DNA from: Pseudomonas capeferrum
GTDB lineage: Bacteria > Pseudomonadota > Gammaproteobacteria > Pseudomonadales > Pseudomonadaceae
NCBI RefSeq assembly: GCF_013523055.1
Contig: NZ_JAAMQM010000002.1
Location: 1 to 64,000, forward strand
DNA length: 64,000 nt
Direction: 5' to 3'
Position 1 is the stretch's first letter; every line of letters begins with the position of its first letter. Positions 38,256-46,867 of the stretch are shown in pieces. The notes beneath the pieces were generated by a model. That model was not told the DNA's origin. It worked only from the letters and a program-made list of their open reading frames with translations, and did not search any database. The translations under genes and the position numbers were made by a program.

Positions 38256-38969
38256 TCAAGCCAACAGCTCGTTGATCCATCGGATCTGCCGGGCGAGCTC
38301 TTGCGTCTTCTCCTCGGGTACGGCCTGTCGCGCGCGGGCGAAATGGGCCAGGGTCTTCTGCTTGAGACGGAGCATGCGTTGCCACTTGAGCAGGAACGCC
38401 GGGCTGCGCGCCCGCATCTGCAGTGGGCCGAAGTACAGCTCTTCGGCGGTATAGGCTACCGGTCCGTCGCGTTCGGCCACGATGATTTCGTAGTCGAAGC
38501 GGTTTTCTCGCAGCAGGTCCTCGTGGAGGATGCGATAGCCCTGTTCCATCAACCAGCGCCGTAGTGGCTGCTCGCCGCCGTTGGGCTGCAGGATCAGGCG
38601 CTCCTGGCCGCTCAGGCGTGCCTTGTCGAGGTCGAGGATGTCGCGGATCGTCTCACCGCCCATGCCGCAGATGCAGATCGCCGTGATCCTGTCTTCCGGC
38701 CTGATCGCCGCCAGGCCGGCGGCCAGGCGCACGCTGATCCGCTGCTCGAGGCCGTTTTCGCGCACGGTGCGCTCTGCCGAACGGAACGGCGTCAACGCCA
38801 CCTCGCCAGCCACCGCGGCCGTGATGGCGCCACGGCGCATCAAGGCCACCGGCAGATAGCCATGGTCCGAGCCGATATCGGCCAGGCGCGCCCCTGTCGG
38901 CACCTGCGCCGCCACGCGCTCCAGACGCATGGACAGTGTCTGTTCGTTCAACCGCATCCCCTTTTTCAT
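38256..38969 (-). CDS. trmK: tRNA (adenine22-N1)-methyltransferase TrmK
   Basis: A 237-aa class I SAM methyltransferase. Motif I reads ARLADIGSDHGYLPVALM, followed by GLAAI, ITAICICGMGGETIRDIL (the TrmK hallmark GMGG), LILQPNGGEQPLRRWL (motif IV NPP-like Q-P-N) and ENRFDYEIIVAE. A helical C-terminal tail holds KWQRMLRLKQKTL. TrmK methylates N1 of A22 in tRNA; best known in Gram-positives. The start at ATG 38969 is preferred over 38957, whose purine-rich stretch is too close; a still longer frame to 39035 lacks support. Confidence 0.85.
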   Translation of the reverse strand: MKKGMRLNEQTLSMRLERVAAQVPTGARLADIGSDHGYLPVALMRRGAITAAVAGEVALTPFRSAERTVRENGLEQRISVRLAAGLAAIRPEDRITAICICGMGGETIRDILDLDKARLSGQERLILQPNGGEQPLRRWLMEQGYRILHEDLLRENRFDYEIIVAERDGPVAYTAEELYFGPLQMRARSPAFLLKWQRMLRLKQKTLAHFARARQAVPEEKTQELARQIRWINELLA

Positions 38970-39138
38970 CAGGCTCGTCCGGCACGTCTGGCCGGATCGG
39001 GGCGCGATTCTGTCGGGCAATGCGGGGTATTTCAAATTTATGCGACCAGGGCCGTGGCTTGGACCGTGTCTGCCGTGGTCTTGACCTTATCGTTCTGCAA
39101 TGCGCTTGGCGCAGGGCGCATTGGCAGCGCCTGCGCAT

Positions 39139-39622
39139 TCACTCGCGAATGCGTGAGGGCTGCTGGCTCAGAAAAGCGCTCACGGTGGCGATACACGCGC
39201 CTTGCACCGGGCCCAGAAGCTTTGGATAGATCATCGCGTCGACCATCACCGGGAAGGTCTGACGCTGTTCATCGTAGTGCAGCTGCACCGCGGTCACCTC
39301 GCCTTTTCCCCATAGGTAATCGGTGGTGCGACTCCATGTCGGTGAATACCTGGGCGGGCACCTCCGATTGTCCCGCATCGGCGCCAATGAAGCTGCCCGA
39401 GAGCAAGGTATCGGTCCCGCTGACGCCGCTGGCACCGATACGTGGACGTACGACCCAAAAACGCGCGCCTTCGGTAGCGAAGCTCTCGGCCTCCTTGGTC
39501 AGTTGGACTTTGGCGACGACATGGGTGTCATCGGCCAGCTCCACTGAAGTCACCCCACCGATAACCGAGCTGCGGTATTTCACCGGGGTCTTCTGCGCCA
39601 CCAGGCCGGCAACTGTCCTCAT
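39139..39622 (-). pseudogene. PqiB-like MCE-domain protein remnant
   Basis: The first fragment reads GLVAQKTPVKYRSSVIGGVTSVELADDTHVVAKVQLTKE and RFWVVRPRIGASGVSGTDTLLSGSFIGAD, typical of PqiB/MlaD-type MCE repeats. After a frame change near 39330 a second fragment reads GKGEVTAVQLHYDEQRQTFPVMVDAMIYP. The N-terminal membrane anchor and most other MCE repeats are absent. The gene is truncated and frameshifted and is surely non-functional. Confidence 0.75.
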
Positions 39623-39809
39623 GAGGGGATAGGCGGCGCAGCAAGGAGCGCATGCACCCGCGCAATAAGGGTTTCAGGTACCCAAGTGTACACTCCGACC
39701 TAGCCCCTCCTGGCCAATGCGTTACCAAGCGCCGCGATGGTTTGCGCTCCATGGTGTGGAGCAGATGTCCCAGCCCCGGCAATGAACAACAATAATCTCG
39801 GGAAATGCA

Positions 39810-41180
39810 ATGTCTGACCATAGCCTCAACGAAAGTCCAGCCGACTCGGATCCATCGCTTCGACGCGTTCTGGGCTTGCCCGCCCTGGTGTTCTTTGGCT
39901 TGGTGTACATGGTGCCCCTGACGGTATTCACCACCTATGGCATCGTCACCGAAGTGACCGGTGGGCGCGCTGCCGGTGCCTATGTCATCACCCTTATAGC
40001 CATGGCATTCACCGCGGCTTCCTACAGTTTCATGGTGAAGCGATACCCCGTCGCGGGGTCGGCTTACTCCTATACCAACCGGTCCTTCGGGCCCAATACC
40101 GGTTTTCTCACGGGCTGGTCGTTGCTGCTCGACTATTTGTTCATACCGATGATCAACTACCTGCTTATCGGTATCTTCCTGAACATCGTCTTTCCGGCAA
40201 TCCCGATCTGGACGATCGTGGTTAGCGCCGTCGTCCTGGTCACCCTGCTCAACGTCGTCGGTATCACTTCGGTGGCACGAGCCAGCAATGCGATCGTGGC
40301 GGCCCAACTGGTCTTTATCGTGGTGTTCGTCGCCTCGTCGGCGCAGACCTTGAACACCGGTGTGCCGATCGATTTTCTGGCGCCCTTGCGGGGCAGCGAC
40401 AGCGTGACGGGTTTCGGCCCGCTCATGGCCGGCGCGGCGATATTGTGTCTGTCCTTCCTCGGGTTCGACGCCGTTTCGACTCTGGCGGAAGAAACCAAGG
40501 ACCCGCGCAAGACGCTGCCGAAAGCGATCATGCTGACGACAGTAGGGGCGGGGGTACTCTTCACGTTGCTGGCCTATGTCAGTCAACTGGTTCACCCGGC
40601 CATCACCTTTGATAACGTGGACACGGCCGCCAACGAGGTCATGCTCATGGCAGGCGGCCAGTTGCTCGCCAACTTCTTCACCGCAGCCTTCGTTGCCGGT
40701 AGCCTCGGCTCGGCAATCGCTTCCCAGGCCGCGGTATCGCGAATCATCTTTACCATGGCCCGGGACCGCTTCCTGCCAAAGGCATGGCTCGGCAACCTGT
40801 CGCCACGCTTCGGTACACCGGTCGCGGCGACCTTGCTGGTTTCCTCGGTGTCGATGCTGGCGCTGGTCATAGACCTCACGACCTTGGCTTCGCTGATCAG
40901 CTTCGGCGCTCTGGTGGCGTTCTCGGCGGTCAACCTGTCGGTCATCCGTACTTACCTGATCGATGAGCCGAACAATCGGACTGCCGCCGGGATCCTCAAG
41001 TACGGGATCGTTCCCGGCATTGGACTGTGCCTGACCCTTTGGCTGTGGACCAGCCTGTCGGGGCTGACATTGGCTATCGGTTCCACGTGGTTCCTGATCG
41101 GGCTGGTGTATCTGGCGTTCCTGACCTCCGGCTTCCAGTCACGTATCAAGGAAATCGCGTTTCCTGAAGGAGGCCACTGA
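39810..41180 (+). CDS. APC-family amino acid/putrescine permease
   Basis: A 456-aa permease with about 12 hydrophobic helices. It opens RRVLGLPALVFFGLVYMVPLTVFTTYGIVTEVTGGR, with the unwound TM1 glycines. Later parts are AGSAYSYTNRSFGPNTGFLTGWSLLLDYLF, LSFLGFDAVSTLAEETKDPRKTLPKAI and ARDRFLPKAWLGNLSPRFGTPV. The pattern resembles PuuP/YhdG-type importers using proton symport. No polyamine genes adjoin it, so the substrate is open. Confidence 0.87.
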   Translation: MSDHSLNESPADSDPSLRRVLGLPALVFFGLVYMVPLTVFTTYGIVTEVTGGRAAGAYVITLIAMAFTAASYSFMVKRYPVAGSAYSYTNRSFGPNTGFLTGWSLLLDYLFIPMINYLLIGIFLNIVFPAIPIWTIVVSAVVLVTLLNVVGITSVARASNAIVAAQLVFIVVFVASSAQTLNTGVPIDFLAPLRGSDSVTGFGPLMAGAAILCLSFLGFDAVSTLAEETKDPRKTLPKAIMLTTVGAGVLFTLLAYVSQLVHPAITFDNVDTAANEVMLMAGGQLLANFFTAAFVAGSLGSAIASQAAVSRIIFTMARDRFLPKAWLGNLSPRFGTPVAATLLVSSVSMLALVIDLTTLASLISFGALVAFSAVNLSVIRTYLIDEPNNRTAAGILKYGIVPGIGLCLTLWLWTSLSGLTLAIGSTWFLIGLVYLAFLTSGFQSRIKEIAFPEGGH

Positions 41181-41310
41181 CGCGGGTGATGAGTTGGTTG
41201 TCAGGGCCCGCCTGACAGCCGTCCCCCACGGATGGCGCTCGAGTTGAACCAATAACTGACTGAAGAGTCAGGATAGACAGTTGTTCTCTCTCTATCACGA
41301 GGATCCCTCC

Positions 41311-41547
41311 ATGCGTCTCTATACGCTCGAGTACCTGTTCAACGGCGAGCCCCGCACACACCAGTTCGAATTGGAACAGTCCAAGTTATCCGTCCAGGAG
41401 GCGGCGATGCACTTGCTGCAGCTGCATTTCGGGGACGGGGAGAACAGCCTCGTCATGCCCAGCGCGGACGCGACCCCGGAAGAGGTCCTGGAGCAGGCCG
41501 AATTGTTGGGGCTGACGCAGATCGAGGTCGTCGATAAGACTCGTTGA
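41311..41547 (+). CDS. Conserved hypothetical small protein
   Basis: A 78-aa acidic protein beginning MRLYTLEYLFNGEPRTHQFE. No membrane segment or known motif; a predicted mix of two strands and a helix (SVQEAAMHLLQLHFGDGENS). GAGGA with seven bases of spacing supports the start at 41311 over 41281. A strong hairpin follows. I do not recognise a function. Confidence 0.65.
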   Translation: MRLYTLEYLFNGEPRTHQFELEQSKLSVQEAAMHLLQLHFGDGENSLVMPSADATPEEVLEQAELLGLTQIEVVDKTR

Positions 41548-41588
41548 GGGCAGGGCAGCGAAGTGCGGCGCCGGCCTGGCAGACCCGG

Positions 41589-41617
41589 GGGCCTCGGAGC
41601 AGCGTGCTCCGAGGCCC
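41589..41617. terminator. Strong hairpin between convergent genes
   Basis: Perfect 13-bp stem gggcctcggagca / tgctccgaggccc with loop gcg. It lies between the small plus-strand gene and tspO on the minus strand, so it may serve both. No clear T tract. Confidence 0.7.
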
Positions 41618-41640
41618 GAACGAGACGCGCGTCGAGCGCC

Positions 41641-42081
41641 TCAGCGGTTATTGCGCAGGATGGAGAAGTTGAGCGCGGTGGCTACGCAAAGCCATAGCAG
41701 ATAAGGCAGCAAGAGGAACCCGCTCAGGGTGTCCAGGCTGAATGCCATCACTACCATCACGGCGACAACGAGCCAGAGCAGAGTGATGATCAGCATGCCG
41801 GCGAAAATACGGTGCGCGCCGAAGAATACCGGTGTCCACAGCGTATTGAGCGCAATCTGTGCAGCCCATAATGCCAGCAGCTCCTGGCTCCCAGGCAACA
41901 GGGTCAGGCGGTAACCTGCCCAGGCGAGGAGCAGGTAGATGATTGTCCAGGCGACGGGGAAGGCCCATTTGGGCGGAGTGAAGCTTGGTTTGACGAGTTC
42001 TTCGTACCATTGGCCCGGTTTGAAGATGATACCGGTGCTCGCCGCAGCACCACAGGCTATGAGAAAAACTAGGAAGGTCAT
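41641..42081 (-). CDS. tspO: TspO/MBR family tryptophan-rich sensory protein
   Basis: A 146-aa membrane protein with five hydrophobic helices. Conserved points are PGQWYEELVKPSFTPPKWAFPVAWTIIYLLLAWAGYRL and ALWAAQIALNTLWTPVFFG, matching the TspO fold that binds porphyrins and sterols and modulates stress or tetrapyrrole flux. Monocistronic. The specific role in this organism is not shown by context. Confidence 0.9.
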   Translation of the reverse strand: MTFLVFLIACGAAASTGIIFKPGQWYEELVKPSFTPPKWAFPVAWTIIYLLLAWAGYRLTLLPGSQELLALWAAQIALNTLWTPVFFGAHRIFAGMLIITLLWLVVAVMVVMAFSLDTLSGFLLLPYLLWLCVATALNFSILRNNR

Positions 42082-42267
42082 CGTCTGTCCTTAGCTGAGG
42101 CCAGCTGTCTGGGTTTGAAAAGCCATATCGGCCGTTTCAGGTTGGACGCCCAGTGAAGCGAAAAGTCTGTTTGGCGGAACGAATTTCTTTGTCGCTCCAC
42201 ATGCAATTTCGGACAGGTCCGCTATCGGGCCAAGCCTACTCCTGCCCGTGCGCTGCCATCTGGCGGT

Positions 42268-42588
42268 TCACGCCGGCAGCCGCGCTCCGGTGCGTTCGGC
42301 CGCATTCTGGAACACGCGTCGAAGCTCGTCCGCCTCTTGCTCGGCGATCGCCTTGGCAACGATCAGCCCATGCGCAAAGCCAAGCCCTTGCCCCTTGGCG
42401 GCGGCCAGTTCCTCGCGGCTGCCTGCCTCTGCGATATCGCCCAGGTACAGAGCCGCTGGATGTTCGTAACGGTCCTGCAACCTGAGCGCACGCAGTTCGT
42501 CCAGGGCGATACTGAATTGAGCGGCGGCAGCCCCACTCATACTTAGATGCTCGAACTGAAGCAGGCTCAGACGGTCGGTGGCGGTCAT
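42268..42588 (-). CDS. Hypothetical cytoplasmic protein
   Basis: A 106-aa protein, MTATDRLSLLQFEHLSMSGA, mainly helical and Ala/Glu-rich (AEQEADELRRVFQNAAERTG). No motif recognised. The start at 42588 is preferred over an upstream ATG-less extension to 42648, though the ribosome site is weak. Bases 42589-42830 show no gene. Confidence 0.5.
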   Translation of the reverse strand: MTATDRLSLLQFEHLSMSGAAAAQFSIALDELRALRLQDRYEHPAALYLGDIAEAGSREELAAAKGQGLGFAHGLIVAKAIAEQEADELRRVFQNAAERTGARLPA

Positions 42589-42830
42589 TGGAAGAATCTC
42601 TATGTTTGGAAAACCGGTGGATGAAGAGACACACCGGTTCCTTGGCAATCAAGGGCTGTGCTGTTAATTGAGGGTATCAGATGGAACGGGCGTTGGAATA
42701 CCGGGATGAAGCATTACCACGGGTTGCAATGGGCTACCCGATCCGAACACAAGGCGCCCCAGGAGTTCATGCTTGAAAACGGGGGGGCATGTGGATTCGT
42801 CCGAGTGCTTTCGAAGAGTCGAAACGCGGG

Positions 42831-44021
42831 TTATCCAGGTCCCGTCGGCCGCTCGACCAGGGGCAGTCTGGCGCTGAAGGTCGTTCCATCGATAGCGTTG
42901 GAACTCACCGCAACCTCTCCTCCGTGTGCTTTGGCGATTTCCCGCACGATGAACAGCCCGAGGCCCACGCTTCGCACATTGTCCTCACGCTCGCTGGCAC
43001 GGGTCATGGGTTCGAAAAGGCGAGCCATCACACCTTCCTCGATCACGCAGCCCCTGTTGTGCACGGAGACGGTAGCCGTTACGTCCTCCAGGGACGAGGT
43101 GATGGTGATCGGATAATCGAGATCACCATAGGCCACACTGTTGGCGACCAGGTTGCCAACGATTTGCTGGATACGATCAGCATCGAGATCGGCAGTGCCC
43201 ACACCCAGGGATTCGTGGCGCAAGTTCGCCTGGGGGAAGGCAAGTCGCAGTTCGTTGACGCTTTGGCCGATCACCTTGTGCAGGTCGAGGGGGTTTCGAG
43301 TGATGCCGATACCATGGCCGACCCTGACCAAGGCGAAATCGAGCAGCTGCGCAATCATGCGTCGCGCTCGCTCGGATGACTGGCTGATATGGCCGAGCAA
43401 CTGGGTTTCCTGGATGCTGCGTTCGCCGCGGGAGAGCAGATCGGTGGCCATCTTGATCGCGGTCAGTGGGTTTTTCAGGTCATGGCTCGCGATTGCCACC
43501 ATCTGTTCGGCGAACAAGGCTCTGCGCTGGGATTTTTCATAGGCCAGCTTCAACTCCGCTTTCGCTTGCCGCAATGCCATCTCGGCATCGGTCTTTTCAC
43601 TCAGCAACGCTTCGGCCTGCTTGCGCGCGGCGAGCAGCTCGCGCTCGTACCGGTCACGATCCGTGGTGCCGAACAGGGCCAGCTCATAGAACACCCCGCC
43701 GGGGTATTCACGTCGGACTCCGTTCAGCAACATGGTAACGGTATGCCCGGCGCAATGGACCAAGTCGAGCTTCACCTCGGCGACGGAGCCCTGCATCCGC
43801 ATCAGGGGTGCCCAGTGGGTCTGATGAAAGATTCGTCCTCCCATGGTCAGCAGTTTCTGGAACTGTCGGCCGCAAAGCTCGGAGGGCTCAAGGCCGATCC
43901 AGGTGCGGAAGATGTCGTTGGCGCGCAAGATCGTGCCATCTTCGGTAGTGACGATCAGCCCACAGGGCGCGCCTTCGAAAAGTGCCTCGAAGTCAGGCAA
44001 CGCGGGCGGGTCAGCCGGCAT
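42831..44021 (-). CDS. PAS-domain histidine kinase paired with RsbQ-like hydrolase
   Basis: A 396-aa soluble kinase. An N-terminal PAS domain is at residues about 8-120 (FEALFEGAPCGLIVTTEDGTILRANDIFRTWIG, RIFHQTHWAPLMRMQG). A coiled-coil-like linker at about 120-170 follows, then HisKA with the phospho-His near residue 180 (VAIASHDLKNPLTAIKMA). HATPase shows QQIVGNLVANSVAYG and SVGLGLFIVREIAKAHGG. There is no membrane segment or receiver domain. The start codon lies inside the 3' end of the RsbQ-like gene (11-bp overlap), so translation is coupled. The PAS-hydrolase pairing recalls Bacillus RsbP-RsbQ, with a kinase in place of a PP2C phosphatase. The cognate response regulator is unknown. Confidence 0.85.
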   Translation of the reverse strand: MPADPPALPDFEALFEGAPCGLIVTTEDGTILRANDIFRTWIGLEPSELCGRQFQKLLTMGGRIFHQTHWAPLMRMQGSVAEVKLDLVHCAGHTVTMLLNGVRREYPGGVFYELALFGTTDRDRYERELLAARKQAEALLSEKTDAEMALRQAKAELKLAYEKSQRRALFAEQMVAIASHDLKNPLTAIKMATDLLSRGERSIQETQLLGHISQSSERARRMIAQLLDFALVRVGHGIGITRNPLDLHKVIGQSVNELRLAFPQANLRHESLGVGTADLDADRIQQIVGNLVANSVAYGDLDYPITITSSLEDVTATVSVHNRGCVIEEGVMARLFEPMTRASEREDNVRSVGLGLFIVREIAKAHGGEVAVSSNAIDGTTFSARLPLVERPTGPG

Positions 44022-44826
44022 GTCCGACGACCCAGGGAGACAGGAACTGGTCCATGGCTTCAGAGCAGGCACTCGGCGCGCTCATGTGCGGGCAGTGACC
44101 GACATTGGGGATGATGCACAGGGTACTGGCAGGCATGACGGCATGCAGGTACTCGCCCACGGCAAGAGGGGCGATCAGGTCATCGGTCGACTGCAGAATC
44201 AGCGTCGGCGTAGCGAGCCCCGCGATATCGGATCGGTTGTCCGACAGGAAGGTGACGCGCGCGAACTGCTTGGCGATCTCGGGCTCGGTTCGGCAGAAGC
44301 TGTTGGCCAGCTCCTCGCTGAGGGCCGGCTGCCCCGGCGCGCCCATGATGACCGGCGCCATCGTGCTCGACCAGCCGAGGTAGTTGCTGTCCAGGGTATC
44401 GAGCAGCGAGTCGATATCCTCGCGTGTGAATCCGCCTACATAGCCGTCCGAATCGATATAGCAGGGTGATGGACCGACCATGACGTGCGCCGCGACGCGG
44501 CCTGGCATCATGCGATCGGCCAATGCGCCGATCATGGCGCTCACGGAATGTCCGACCAGGATGACCGGTCCCACCGCGTAATGCTCGATGATCTCGCTGA
44601 GGTCGTGGGCGTAACCGGCGAGCAAGCTGTATTTTTCCTTGTCGTAGGCGCCGAGGTCCGACTTGCCGGCACCTACCAGGTCGTACCGGACCACCCGAAA
44701 GCGGCTGGTGAAGTGCCGGTACAGGTAGATCCACATCGTCTGATCGCAGCCGAAGCCGTGAGAAAGAATCAGGGTCGCCGGGCCATCGCCCTCGACACTG
44801 ACGTTGTTACGCTGCTGAAGAGTCAT
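44011..44826 (-). CDS. RsbQ/D14-like alpha/beta hydrolase
   Basis: A 271-aa alpha/beta hydrolase very close in pattern to Bacillus RsbQ. The nucleophile is in VGHSVSAMIG (Ser about 94), the acid in LQSTDDLIAP (Asp about 215/216) and the His in NVGHCPHMS (about 244). RsbQ-typical MVGPSPCYIDSDGYVGGFTREDID and NYLGWSSTMAPVIM are present. RsbQ is a partner of a PAS protein in energy-stress signalling, and the fold is that of plant strigolactone and karrikin receptors. The gene overlaps a PAS kinase, giving a likely ligand-sensing pair. The start at 44826 fits the family N-terminus; the ribosome site is weak. Confidence 0.85.
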   Translation of the reverse strand: MTLQQRNNVSVEGDGPATLILSHGFGCDQTMWIYLYRHFTSRFRVVRYDLVGAGKSDLGAYDKEKYSLLAGYAHDLSEIIEHYAVGPVILVGHSVSAMIGALADRMMPGRVAAHVMVGPSPCYIDSDGYVGGFTREDIDSLLDTLDSNYLGWSSTMAPVIMGAPGQPALSEELANSFCRTEPEIAKQFARVTFLSDNRSDIAGLATPTLILQSTDDLIAPLAVGEYLHAVMPASTLCIIPNVGHCPHMSAPSACSEAMDQFLSPWVVGHAG

Positions 44827-44929
44827 GTCTGTTATCGCCGCGTAGCCCCATGGATTCAGCCGGGTATGATACCGGAGGTTTGAGGCCGTAGGGCCACCAC
44901 ATCCTTGGAATGAGAGAAACGGAAGCCCC

Positions 44930-45466
44930 ATGCGACGGATTGTGATACTTGGTAATGCAGGCAGTGGTAAATCCACCTTCGCGCGTGCCTTGGGCAAGCG
45001 CCTTGAGGTGTCGGTGGTACACCTGGACTGCCTGTTCTGGGAACCTGGCTGGGTCGAGCCCGACGCCGAGCGATTCCGAAACCGGGTGCGGGAGGCAGTG
45101 GCCAGCGGTACCTGGGTCTGCGAGGGCAACTATGCCCGACGCACCTTCGATCTGCGCCTGCCCCGTGCCGACCTGGTTGTCTGGCTCGATACCCCACGGC
45201 TGACCTGCTTTCTGCGAGTGATCAGGCGCAGCGTCACGAATCGCCCTCGGCCTGACCTCGCGGCGGGGTGCAAGGAGAAGTTCGATCGAGCGTTCCTGAA
45301 GTTCCTGTGGTTCGTATGGACGTTCGACCGCAGCTACCGTCCCGGTATCGAAGCAGTCCGCTTGGCCATAGCCGTGCAAGTGCCCACGGTGCACTTACGC
45401 GGTACGCGGCAGATTGCTACATTTCTCGATGGCTTGACCCCGGTAGAGGAAGGCTGTCGCCCATAG
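44930..45466 (+). CDS. FlaR-like P-loop kinase (adenylate kinase-like)
   Basis: A 178-aa P-loop protein starting MRRIVILGNAGSGKSTFARAL (Walker A GNAGSGKST). It has HLDCLFWEPGWVE, ADLVVWLDTPRLTCFLRVIRR and a lid-like basic segment. It belongs to the 'DNA topology modulation protein FlaR'/adenylate-kinase-like group of poorly defined nucleotide kinases. Divergent from the hydrolase gene by about 100 bp. Confidence 0.75.
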   Translation: MRRIVILGNAGSGKSTFARALGKRLEVSVVHLDCLFWEPGWVEPDAERFRNRVREAVASGTWVCEGNYARRTFDLRLPRADLVVWLDTPRLTCFLRVIRRSVTNRPRPDLAAGCKEKFDRAFLKFLWFVWTFDRSYRPGIEAVRLAIAVQVPTVHLRGTRQIATFLDGLTPVEEGCRP

Positions 45467-45583
45467 ATCAGAACCCTTGGCCGGCTCCGCTCGCAAGCAT
45501 CCTGAACCTTCACCCTGCCTGCGCATACGGATATACACGTCGGGCTTATCGATCAGCGCAATCTCCCATAATGGATCTTCGCC

Positions 45584-46168
45584 ATGGAATGCACGCCCAC
45601 TCTCAAGACCCGCCGCCTGACCCTCGTACCCCTGCGATTGGCTGACGCACCGGCTGTTCAATGGCTGTTCGCGCACTGGGAAGTGGTGCGCTATCTGGAT
45701 AGCCGCGTCCCCTGGCCTTATCCCGAAGATGGCGCGCTGACCTATATTCGCGACGTTGCCCTCCCTGCAATCGAGGCAGGACGCGAATGGCACTGGATGA
45801 TCCAGCTCAGCGGGGAGTCGGCTTGCAGCATCGGTAGCATCAGCCTGTACGACCAGCCAGGGAACAACCGGGGTTTCTGGCTCGCGCCCCAATGGCAGGG
45901 CAAGGGCTACATGCGCGAAGCCTGTGAAGTCATCAATGCCTACTGGTTCGAAACCTTGAGCCGGCCCCTCATGCAAGTGCCCAAGGCTGTGGCCAACCTT
46001 GCCTCGCGTAGCATTTCCGAACAGGAGGGGATGCGGCTGGTGGACGTGCGGGACGGCAAATTCGTGTCCGGAGCGATGCGCAAGGAGATCTGGGAGCTGT
46101 CACGGGATGAATGGCTGGCAAACGCTGGAACGAGCGGCATGATCGAGCTGAATGGGAACGAAGCCTGA
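45584..46168 (+). CDS. GNAT acetyltransferase (RimJ/RimL type)
   Basis: A 194-aa N-acetyltransferase. The N-terminal LKTRRLTLVPLRLADAPAVQWLF is typical of the RimJ/RimL group. The acetyl-CoA-binding motif A is GFWLAPQWQGKGYMREACEVINAYWFE. The C-terminal half differs from the usual N-x-x-S motif position but keeps ANLASRSISEQEGMRLV. Substrate unknown. Confidence 0.85.
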   Translation: MECTPTLKTRRLTLVPLRLADAPAVQWLFAHWEVVRYLDSRVPWPYPEDGALTYIRDVALPAIEAGREWHWMIQLSGESACSIGSISLYDQPGNNRGFWLAPQWQGKGYMREACEVINAYWFETLSRPLMQVPKAVANLASRSISEQEGMRLVDVRDGKFVSGAMRKEIWELSRDEWLANAGTSGMIELNGNEA

Positions 46169-46324
46169 GAGTTCCATCTTCAATGCCTCGATATGCAGCA
46201 GATTTCGATCTGGCTCCAAGGCAGCTCGCAAGCTTCCAACCACTCAAGGGGTTACAACATAGGCATTGCATAGTCTGGGTGTGCCGCTAAATCGCATAGG
46301 TCAGGCCTATGCAGGAGCACCACC

Positions 46325-46477
46325 ATGCGCATCGTTTCGATTCTCAAGAATGGTAAAAACCAAGCAGTTCGCTTTCCAGACGACATGGCTTATGAGGGTG
46401 TCGGAGAGCTGGAAATCACGCGCTGCGGCGACACGATCACGCTACTACCTACGCTGAGATGCGATACGGGCAGATAG
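46325..46477 (+). pseudogene. VapB-type antitoxin remnant
   Basis: Fifty residues read MRIVSILKNGKNQAVRFPDD, then MAYEGVGELEITRCGDTITL, which is the N-terminal DNA-binding AbrB-like part of VapB antitoxins. The expected ~25-residue C-terminal, toxin-binding tail is absent and is replaced by a short out-of-frame end. GGAG with good spacing precedes the ATG. The toxin remnant overlaps immediately. Confidence 0.75.
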
Positions 46478-46737
46478 GCAAGAAAACATCACCCAAGCAC
46501 AAGACGTTGGTCGATGAGTTTGTAAGACGTCTGGATGAGGTTTCACCTTGGGATCGGCACGCCGACGACATGACGATAAGACTAAAGCGTGAACTGACTG
46601 AAGTTGGATCGGTAATTGGCGAAAATGATATCGCAATAGCGGGTCACGCGATTGCCACCGGCGCTGTGTTGGTGACGAACAACGTGCGAGAGTTCAGCCG
46701 CGTTGCAGGGCTTTCTTACGAAGACTGGGTTCACTGA
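46441..46737 (+). pseudogene. VapC PIN-domain toxin remnant, N-terminus deleted
   Basis: Toxin-like sequence begins at TYAEMRYGQIGKKTSPKHK and continues through RLDEVSPWDRHADDMTIRL, IGENDIAIAGHAIATGAVLVTNNVREFSRV and LSYEDWVH. These are the second half of a VapC PIN domain, keeping the late Asp/Glu residues. The first ~45 residues, including the first catalytic Asp (in M-L-D-T-N), are missing. The deletion joins vapB to mid-vapC, so both partners are inactive. The open frame starts at ATG 46459. Confidence 0.78.
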
Positions 46738-46867
46738 ACAGGCGCGTAGGCCAGGCCCTTCGAGAGACCGGCGCAGACAAGCAGCAGCGAAGAATGACCG
46801 GTCTCTTGACGGTAGTGGCCGCTGGAGGCACAAGTCCAAATCCTTCGCTGCCGCTTGTATCATCTCC

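Noticed and set aside
46763..46806. Inverted repeat agagaccgg / ccggtctct as terminator between vapC remnant and accC-like gene
   Set aside because: The loop is about 26 bases and there is no clear T tract; too weak to annotate.
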